A stretch of 12,780 nucleotides of DNA from Actinoplanes liguriensis (GTDB taxonomy: Bacteria > Actinomycetota > Actinomycetes > Mycobacteriales > Micromonosporaceae), in the NCBI GenBank assembly GCA_000715855.1, contig KL571218.1:21069-33848 (forward strand), written 5' to 3'. Both the position numbers and the translations under genes were made by a program. Shown here one piece after another: positions 5,953 through 11,213 of this stretch. The notes beneath the pieces are model-generated. The model ran no database searches. It worked only from the letters and a program-made list of their open reading frames with translations, and was not told the DNA's origin. Numbering within the stretch: the stretch's first letter is position 1; every line of letters starts with the position of its first letter.

Positions 5953-7103
5953 ATGGGCGTGAGCAGGCCGGCCAGCGCGGGCTTGACGTCCCACTGCCCG
6001 ATCAGCGCGTCATATTCCGCGCGCTGCTCGGCGGTGGGAGCCGCCCCGCTGCGCCGGGCCCGCAGCATCAGGTTGCGCGGCGTGTGCGCCGAGTCGATGA
6101 ACTCCACCACGTCGACCTTGTACCCGTTGAGCCGCAGCAGACCGGCCCGCAGCGAGTCGGTGAGCACATCCGCGAAGCGCTCCCGGAGGATCGCGTGCCG
6201 GGTGAACTCCCCGTAGGGCGACGGCGACGTGTTGCCCTTGAGCTGGGCGGCGATGTCGTGGTGGCAGCACGGCGCGGCCAGCACCCAGCGCGCCTCCCAC
6301 CGCACGGCCCGGGCCAGGGCCTGGTCGGTGGCGGTGTCGCAGGCGTGCAGCGCGAGCACGAGATCCGGCGTGAACGGCAGCTCGGCCGCCTCAATGGTGC
6401 CGGCCACGAACGTCACCTCGGTGGAGCAGCCGAGCTCGGCGGCGACCTCACCGTTGCGTACCCGCTGATCCTCGCGGACGTCGACCCCGGCGACCTGGAC
6501 CGAGACGCCCCGCCCGGCCAGATAGCGGTAGGCGGCGAACGTCAGGTAAGCGTTTCCGCAGCCCAGATCGACGACGCGCAGCGTCGGCGGAAGCTCGTCG
6601 GGTAGCGTCGCGGCGAGCGCGCGCAGGAACGCGTCGATCTGCCGTCGCTTGGCCGCGTTGCCCCCGATGATCGTGAAGAGCGGGTCACCGGGGTCGAGAA
6701 GCCACTGCTTGGCCCGGTCATGGTCTTGCGGAGACGCCGACGAGGACGACGGAGCCGCGGCGGCGGCCCGATGCACCTGGGCGTCACCCTTCTTGGTGAT
6801 CCGCACCTGGACGGTGGCCGCGTCGGTCTCCACGTGCCAGTTGCCGAACGGCTCGGCCAGCAGCTCGTCGACCGCGGCGGCAGCCTCCGCGCCGGGCGCG
6901 ACATTGCGCGTGAAAGGACGAGCGCCGTCGTCGGTGACGATCTGCAGCTTCGGACCGCTCTTCAGAGTGATGGGGCGAACCTGGGCACGTGTGACCGAGG
7001 GCACATGCCCGCGACGCCGGCCGGCCGCGACGGCACGGGTGAGCCCCGGGGCGAGAAGGAGTTCGCGCACCTCGGCGAGCGCTTGATCGAGCGGTTGTGG
7101 CAT
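5949..7103 (-). CDS. Class I SAM-dependent methyltransferase (Methyltransf_32/TRM13-METTL25-like)
   Basis: A 384-residue protein with an unassigned N-terminal domain (about 1-150) and a Rossmann methyltransferase domain. SAM motif I is VVDLGCGNAYL with D179, G181 and G183; then VAGVDVRE, LALHACDTATD and PCCHHD with C279, C280, H281 and H282. The combination of HACDTATD and CCHH recalls the PF13679 group, which includes TRM13 (tRNA 2'-O-methylation) and METTL25-like proteins. An RNA substrate is plausible but not shown. The start is ATG 7103, giving MPQPLDQALAEVRELL; an upstream in-frame extension to 7157 is poorer because it would run through the palindrome. It is divergent from the heme-oxygenase-like gene and convergent with the copper membrane protein gene. 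Confidence 0.8.
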   Translation of the reverse strand: MPQPLDQALAEVRELLLAPGLTRAVAAGRRRGHVPSVTRAQVRPITLKSGPKLQIVTDDGARPFTRNVAPGAEAAAAVDELLAEPFGNWHVETDAATVQVRITKKGDAQVHRAAAAAPSSSSASPQDHDRAKQWLLDPGDPLFTIIGGNAAKRRQIDAFLRALAATLPDELPPTLRVVDLGCGNAYLTFAAYRYLAGRGVSVQVAGVDVREDQRVRNGEVAAELGCSTEVTFVAGTIEAAELPFTPDLVLALHACDTATDQALARAVRWEARWVLAAPCCHHDIAAQLKGNTSPSPYGEFTRHAILRERFADVLTDSLRAGLLRLNGYKVDVVEFIDSAHTPRNLMLRARRSGAAPTAEQRAEYDALIGQWDVKPALAGLLTPM

Positions 7104-7141
7104 GCACCCATTCTGCCCGCTCCGCGAGATCGGCCGGAGAG

Positions 7142-7164
7142 CCTGTGGACAACGCATCCACAGG
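7142..7164. promoter_or_regulatory. 23-base perfect palindrome with 7-base spacer, containing a DnaA box
   Basis: The arms CCTGTGGA (7142-7149) and TCCACAGG (7157-7164) are perfect inverted repeats around the spacer CAACGCA. TGTGGACAA at 7144-7152 is a perfect DnaA box on the minus strand. The element lies 38 bases upstream of the methyltransferase start and 57 bases upstream of the heme-oxygenase-like start. It may be an operator, or an RNA hairpin in the methyltransferase leader. It closely resembles the palindrome at 10018-10040. Confidence 0.55.
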
Positions 7165-7169
7165 GGCTA

Positions 7170-7196
7170 TTGACGGCGGCTCCATACCACTAAGTT
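7170..7196 (+). promoter_or_regulatory. Possible promoter of the heme-oxygenase-like gene
   Basis: TTGACG (7170-7175) is a good -35 hexamer and TAAGTT (7191-7196) a fair -10, but the 15-base spacer is shorter than the optimum. It sits 5 bases downstream of the palindrome, so a factor bound there could affect transcription. No start site is proven. Confidence 0.3.
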
Positions 7197-7221
7197 GATC
7201 CGAGGCGGAAGGAGAGGTCCT

Positions 7222-7878
7222 ATGTGGCATCTGACGGACACGCCCGTGACCGGCGCACTCTCCTCCTCGCTGCGGAAAATTCTCGCGGAGGGATTCGGCG
7301 CGGCCCGGCGCAGCCGATTCATCCAGGGCCTCGCCAGCGGGCAGTTGCCGATCGGCGCCTATGCGGAATTGCTGGCGCAGCACTGGTTCGTCTACGAGAC
7401 TCTCGAGCTGGCCACCACCGCGATGGCCGACGATCCGGTGGCCGGGCGTTTCTTCTTTCCCGAGCTGTTCCGGGTTCCGTCGCTCGAGGATGATCTGCGC
7501 TTCCTGCACGGCCCGCGCTGGCAGAGCCGGATCGCCGCGCTGCCGGCCACCACGACGTATTGCACGCGCATTCGATCGGCCGCGTTCGGCCAGGCCACCG
7601 GCTATGTGGCCCACCATTGCGCGCGCTATCTCGGCGATCTCGACGACGGCCAGTGGCTGGGCGCGGCAATCTGGGAGATGTACAACTTCCGCCGCCAGGG
7701 CTACCGATTCTTCGTCTTCGAGGGCATCGATCCGGAGCTTTTCCGCGCGCGCTATCTCCACCGCCTGGACTCCACGCCCTGGAGCCTCGCCGAGCAGAAC
7801 ACGCTGCTCACCGAGGTCCGGGCAGCCATCGGGCTCAATCTGGACCTGCTGAAAGAGCTAGGAAGCCGCTGGACCTGA
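7222..7878 (+). CDS. Heme-oxygenase-fold protein lacking the axial His ligand
   Basis: A 218-residue, probably all-helical protein. Homology to biliverdin-producing heme oxygenases is clear: LLAQHWFVYETLE (about 48-60), LPATTTYCTRI, then VAHHCARYLGDLDDGQ (129-144) and GYRFFVFEGI. An ungapped alignment by eye to C. diphtheriae HmuO puts F25 where the proximal heme-ligand His (His20) should be. In the distal helix the usual YLGDLSGGQ has become YLGDLDDGQ, so the Gly equal to human HO-1 Gly143 is Asp (D142), while G138 and D139 are kept. Canonical heme cleavage is therefore doubtful; the protein may bind another tetrapyrrole or act otherwise. The start is ATG 7222, with GGAGAGG upstream. Family membership is firm and function is not. 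Confidence 0.85.
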   Translation: MWHLTDTPVTGALSSSLRKILAEGFGAARRSRFIQGLASGQLPIGAYAELLAQHWFVYETLELATTAMADDPVAGRFFFPELFRVPSLEDDLRFLHGPRWQSRIAALPATTTYCTRIRSAAFGQATGYVAHHCARYLGDLDDGQWLGAAIWEMYNFRRQGYRFFVFEGIDPELFRARYLHRLDSTPWSLAEQNTLLTEVRAAIGLNLDLLKELGSRWT

Positions 7879-7983
7879 AAGATCAACCCCATTTGCGCGT
7901 ACGGCGTCAGCAGCCGCCACCGCCCGGAAACGCCCGCGGCGACAAGCGTCAGAGCGCGACCGGAGTCGCCTCGGAAACGAAAG

Positions 7984-8016
7984 AGCCTGGGACCGTGAAA
8001 GACGATCCCAGGCTCA
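7984..8016. terminator. Strong hairpin terminator between convergent genes
   Basis: GAGCCTGGGA (7984-7993) pairs perfectly with TCCCAGGCTC (8007-8016), with a further CGT/ACG pairing inside and a GAAAG loop. Read on the minus strand it is followed by a T-rich run (TTTCGTTTCC), a classical intrinsic terminator for the DEAD-box helicase gene. It also lies about 105 bases after the heme-oxygenase-like stop and could serve both genes. Confidence 0.85.
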
Positions 8017-8025
8017 CGTGATCGA

Positions 8026-9521
8026 TCAGGCCTCGGTAGTACCCACGCCGGCCTCGGATCCACCGCTCATGCTCTCGGCGGCCTCATCGCCACCGCGGGT
8101 GCTCCGACGCCGGCGGCGACGCGGGCGCGCCTCCTCGGCGGACGAGTCGTCGGAGGACGGCTGCTCGGCGGGCGCCGACGTGGCATCCGACGAAGTGGCA
8201 GGCGCTGACGTGCCATCCGGCGAGATGACGGGCGCCGCCGTGACGGCCTCCGCCGCACCGGTCGTGGGCTCGGCGAAGACCAGCGACGTCGCGGGAGTCC
8301 GGCGGCGACGGGTCCGGGCGCGGGGCGCCTCGTCCGTGTCGGCGGGCGACGCCTCGGTCACCGCGGGGCTGTCCGTGGACGGCTCGACGGCATCGTTCGT
8401 ACCCGCAAGCTCTGTGTCCGGACCGTCGACAACCTTGCGCCGACGCCGCTGCCTCTTGGGCCGCTCGGCCCCTTCTTCGGAAGAAGAGGGCGAGGACGAG
8501 CCGTCAGGCGACGTCGAGCCCGAGGGCGGGCCGCTGCGGGAACGCCCGCCGCGGCCGCTGTCGCGACCACCGTCCCGGCCACCGCTGCGGGAGCGGCGTC
8601 CCCGGCCACCGCCGCCGAGGTCTTCCTCGATCTCGGCGGAGAGGCCGGCGCGGTTGCGCTCGGCGGTCGGCAGGGTGCCCGAGATGTCGGTCGGAATGTC
8701 CAGGTCGGCGTAGAGCGCCGGGCTGGTGTGGTACGTCTCCGGGGGCTGCGGCATGCTCAGCCCGAGGGACTTGTCGATCAGCACCCAGCGGGGCATGTCT
8801 TCCCAGTCCACGAACGTCACCGCGACGCCCGTGGCGCCCGCGCGGCCGGTCCGGCCGATGCGATGCGTGTAGGTCTCCGGGTCTTCCGGGCAGTCGTAGT
8901 TGATCACGTGGGTGACGCCGGAGACGTCCAGGCCACGGGCCGCGACGTCGGTGGCGACCAGCACGTCGATCTTGCCGCTGCGGAACGCGCGGAGCGCACG
9001 CTCGCGCGCGCCCTGGCCGAGGTCACCGTGGACCGCGGCGACCGCGAACCCGCGGAAGTCCAGCTCCTCGGCGACCTTGTCGGCGGCGCGCTTGGTCCGC
9101 GTGAAGATCATCGTGAGGCTGCGGTCCTTGGCCTGCAGGATCCGGGCGACCATCTCGATCTTGTTGAGCGGGTGCGTCCGGTACACGACCTGCTTGGTCA
9201 GCGGGTTCGGCCCGCTCTCGGTGGTGTGACCGGCGTGGATCGTCATCGGGTTGTTCAGGAACCGGCGGGACAGCGCCACGATCGGGTCCGGCATGGTGGC
9301 CGAGAACAGCATGGTCTGCCGCTGGTCGGGGAGCATCGCCAGGATCTTCTCGACGTCGTCGAGGAAGCCCAGGTCGAGCATCCGGTCGGCCTCGTCGAGC
9401 ACCAGTGCGCGAACCGCGTTCAGCTTCAGGTGCTTCTGCTTGGCCAGGTCGAGCAGGCGGCCGGGAGTGCCGACGAGGATCTCGACGCCCTTCTTCAGGG
9501 TGTCGACCTGCGGCTCATAGG
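8026..9521 (-). CDS. DEAD-box RNA helicase, C-terminal part (frame broken by adapter sequence)
   Basis: The larger piece of an RhlE-like ATP-dependent RNA helicase. Reading from 9521 it has AYEPQVDTLKKGVEILVGTPGRLLDL, DEAD (VLDEADRML), the SAT motif (LFSATMPD), IFTRTKRAADKVAEEL, VATDVAARGLD and HRIGRTGRAG. That is a complete rest of domain 1 and all of RecA domain 2. A tail of more than 200 residues follows, rich in Arg, Gly and Ser near its start (GRGRRSRSGGRDGGRDSGRG) and in Arg clusters near its end, probably disordered and RNA-binding. No start belongs here: upstream, the frame runs into a TAA made by the inserted adapter (9529-9531). With the N-terminal piece the real gene spans 8026-9917 and encodes about 630 residues. 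The nearest known relative by motif is mycobacterial RhlE; a promoter-distal hairpin terminator follows. Confidence 0.9.
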
Positions 9522-9917
9522 CTGTCTCTTATACACAGACAGGACCCGGACGCCGCGCGTGCTGCCGGCGGCGGCGAGGTCACGGGCCACCTGGAGGCCC
9601 AGCTCACGGGTCGGGACGACGACAAGGGCCTGGGGACGGCCGTCGGCGCCCTCGGACGGGGCGAGGACCCGCTCCAGCAGCGGCAGGCCGAAGCCGAGGG
9701 TCTTGCCGGTGCCGGTCGGGGCCTGGCCGATCAGGTCGGAGCCGCGCAGCGCGATGGGCAGCGCGTACTCCTGGATGGCGAAGGCGTGGGTGATGCCCGC
9801 CTTGGCCAGCGCCTCCACGGTCTCCGGACGGACGCCCAGGTCAGCGAAGGTAGGGCTGTCCGGCCGGACCGGAGCACGATTCGTTACGGGGACTAGAGCT
9901 TGCTCAATGTCGGTCAT
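9495..9917 (-). CDS. DEAD-box RNA helicase, N-terminal part (truncated by adapter sequence)
   Basis: The true 5' end of the helicase gene, starting at ATG 9917; no clear ribosome site is seen. It encodes the Q motif region (FADLGVRPETVEALAKAGI... AIQEYALPIAL), Walker A APTGTGKT and motif Ia PTRELGLQ, then reaches VRVLSVY. From there the reading passes through adapter sequence (residues KRQ) and continues in the wrong frame (PMSRRSTP) to a stop at 9495. In relatives the next residues are GGxAYEPQ, and the correct frame resumes with AYEPQ at about 9521. The loss is about three codons with a net shift of one base. The break is almost certainly an assembly error, so the gene should be treated as intact in the organism. 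Confidence 0.9.
   Translation of the reverse strand: MTDIEQALVPVTNRAPVRPDSPTFADLGVRPETVEALAKAGITHAFAIQEYALPIALRGSDLIGQAPTGTGKTLGFGLPLLERVLAPSEGADGRPQALVVVPTRELGLQVARDLAAAGSTRGVRVLSVYKRQPMSRRSTP
9522..9537 (-). other. Internal Nextera/Tn5 mosaic-end adapter (assembly artefact)
   Basis: CTGTCTCTTATACACA matches the first 16 bases of the 19-base Tn5 mosaic end exactly. It lies in the DEAD-box gene and breaks the frame. The expected native codons for Val-Tyr (GTG TAC) resemble the adapter's GTGTAT, which would let an assembler join an adapter-bearing read to genomic sequence. A real Tn5 insertion is excluded because no transposon body is present. Confidence 0.95.
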
Positions 9918-10017
9918 GAAGTTTTACGGGTGCCCTCTCGTGGTGCGCCCGTTGAGTGTCTTGGGCGCGGTCTGTGTTTGGCGCGGGCCGCACGCTCGAA
10001 AGCGGGCCACACGCGGG

Positions 10018-10040
10018 GCCGTCGACAACGAATCGACGGC
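10018..10040. promoter_or_regulatory. 23-base perfect palindrome upstream of the DEAD-box helicase
   Basis: The arms GCCGTCGA (10018-10025) and TCGACGGC (10033-10040) are perfect inverted repeats around CAACGAA. It lies 100 bases upstream of the helicase start, within the 216-base gap behind DUF3107. It matches the palindrome at 7142-7164 in arm length, spacer length and 6 of 7 spacer bases. It may be an operator or a leader RNA hairpin. Confidence 0.5.
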
Positions 10041-10087
10041 GACACCAGCCACTCTACCCGACCCAATAGCAGACGCACCCGAGAGCA

Positions 10088-10129
10088 GTTACGGGAGGGA
10101 ACCCTGTTGCCGGGGTGCCCTCCCGTTAC
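10088..10129 (-). terminator. Hairpin terminator of the TetR-DUF3107 unit
   Basis: GTTACGGGAGGG (10088-10099) pairs at 11 of 12 positions with CCCTCCCGTTAC (10118-10129), with further ACCC/GGGT pairing inside the loop. It starts 4 bases after the DUF3107 stop on the minus strand. It has no long T-tract. It probably separates the DUF3107 transcript from the helicase gene, which would then need its own promoter in 9918-10087. Confidence 0.75.
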
Positions 10130-10133
10130 CGCA

Positions 10134-10358
10134 TCAGCGGGTGGTGAAGCCGAACGGCCGGTGCGAGGCCTCGGCGATCTCCACGTAGGCCACCTTGGCG
10201 ACCGGGATGATCACCTTGCGACCCTTCTCATCCGTGAGCGTCAGGACGCCGTCCTTGGCCAGAGCCTCGGACACAGCCTCCTCGACCTCCGCCGGAGTCT
10301 GGGCGCTTTCCAGCACGAGCTCACGCGGCGACTGCTGCACGCCGATCTTGACCTCCAC
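10134..10358 (-). CDS. DUF3107 family protein (mycobacterial TB9.4-like)
   Basis: A 74-residue cytosolic protein of unknown function, recognisable from MEVKIGVQQSPRELVLESAQ, the central LTLTDEKGRKVIIPVAKVAYVEI and the C-terminal FGFTTR. The pattern and length match the small actinobacterial DUF3107 family that includes M. tuberculosis TB9.4 (Rv3208A). The start is GTG 10358, which has AGAGGAGG five bases upstream; a TTG at 10376 is in frame but would place that ribosome site inside the gene. It lies 37 bases after the TetR stop and is probably cotranscribed with it. It has no signal peptide, membrane segment or cysteine. No enzymatic motif is visible. Confidence 0.9.
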   Translation of the reverse strand: MEVKIGVQQSPRELVLESAQTPAEVEEAVSEALAKDGVLTLTDEKGRKVIIPVAKVAYVEIAEASHRPFGFTTR

Positions 10359-10395
10359 GGAGTCCTCCTCTGTCAACGTGTACCGCTTCGAAAGG

Positions 10396-11055
10396 CTATC
10401 CGATTTCCGGTGCCGTTCCGGCCGTTGAACCGCCCTGCAGAGGGAAGCTCGCGATCCCGCGCCAGATCAGAGCGGCGACGAGGCTCTCGGCTTCAGCTTT
10501 GGGCGTACGACGACCGTTCGCCAACCAGTACTGAGCGGCCGCCCCGGAGGCGCCGGCGAGCCCGGACGCGAGCAGGTGCGCCTGATCGGGTCGCAGCCCC
10601 GTGTCCGAGATGATCGTCTGGGTCAGCGCCTCGATGCAGCCCTGCTCGACCCGCTCGACGCGCTGCCGCACCTGCGGATCGTTGCGCAGGTCGGACTCGA
10701 AGACCAGGCGGAACGCCTCGCTCTCGTGGTCCATGAAGTCGAAGTAGGCCCGGACGGCGCCCTTCACCCGCTCCTTGTTGTCCGGGGTCGCCTCCAACGC
10801 GCCCCGGACTTTGGCGATGATGGCGTCGCAATGTGTGTCCAGCAGGGCCAGGTAGAGCTCCAACTTGCCGGGAAAGTGCTGGTAGAGCACAGGCTTGGAG
10901 ACGCCCGCGCGCTCAGCGATGTCGTCCATCGCGGCGGCGTGGTAGCCGTGCGCGACGAAGATCTGCTGGGCGGCGGCCAGGAGTTGCTTACGGCGTGCCG
11001 ATCTCGGCAGCCGGGTGGGGCGAGCGGTCTGAGCCCCGCCGGACGCGGCGGTCAT
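10396..11055 (-). CDS. TetR-family transcriptional regulator
   Basis: A 219-residue one-component regulator. The N-terminal helix-turn-helix is seen in RRKQLLAAAQQIFVAHGYH (21-39), MDDIAERAGVSKPVLYQHF and PGKLELYLALLD. The remainder is a helical ligand and dimer domain with VRAYFDFMDHESEAFRLVF. The start is ATG 11055, with GGAGG ten bases upstream; the frame stays open farther upstream only because it is antisense to the next gene. Sequence style and the adjacent DUF3107 gene match mycobacterial Rv3208. The ligand and targets are unknown. The divergent upstream region has TTGTCG repeats that could be its own operator. The last residues overlap no other gene. Confidence 0.92.
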   Translation of the reverse strand: MTAASGGAQTARPTRLPRSARRKQLLAAAQQIFVAHGYHAAAMDDIAERAGVSKPVLYQHFPGKLELYLALLDTHCDAIIAKVRGALEATPDNKERVKGAVRAYFDFMDHESEAFRLVFESDLRNDPQVRQRVERVEQGCIEALTQTIISDTGLRPDQAHLLASGLAGASGAAAQYWLANGRRTPKAEAESLVAALIWRGIASFPLQGGSTAGTAPEIG

Positions 11056-11090
11056 ATCTGGTGAACCTCCAGGGGGTCGGTCCCCGCGGT

Positions 11091-11150
11091 TTGTCGACGC
11101 GGATTGCCCGGATCGGCGCTTGTCGCGGTCGTGCGGGCAATTGTCGCGAC
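11091..11150. promoter_or_regulatory. Repeat-rich divergent promoter region, candidate TetR operator
   Basis: TTGTCG occurs three times in the same direction, at 11091, 11120 and 11141; the last two are TTGTCGCG, 21 bases (two helical turns) apart. ATTGCCCG (11103-11110) and CGGGCAAT (11134-11141) form a perfect inverted repeat with a 23-base spacer. GTCGCGAC (11143-11150) is itself a palindrome. The region separates the TetR gene from the large divergent gene, so autoregulation is plausible. Confidence 0.4.
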
Positions 11151-11213
11151 GCTGCAACTTATCGCCACTGCAACCACACGGTAGCCTCAGCGGGGGCGAG
11201 CGAGGAGCACGCG

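Noticed and set aside
7195..7221. TTG start extending the heme-oxygenase-like protein
   Set aside because: ATG 7222 follows a good GGAGAGG site, and the extension (IRGGRRGP) is translated leader sequence.
9522..9537. Tn5-like transposon insertion
   Set aside because: Only adapter-length mosaic-end sequence is present, with no transposase and no second end, and the same sequence occurs at the window edge.
8728..10188. Long plus-strand open frame (486 codons) opposite the helicase gene
   Set aside because: It is antisense to clear DEAD-box motifs and crosses the adapter artefact.
10359..10376. TTG start extending DUF3107 by six residues
   Set aside because: The extension would swallow an ideal ribosome site that sits five bases before GTG 10358, and DUF3107 proteins normally begin with MEVKIG.
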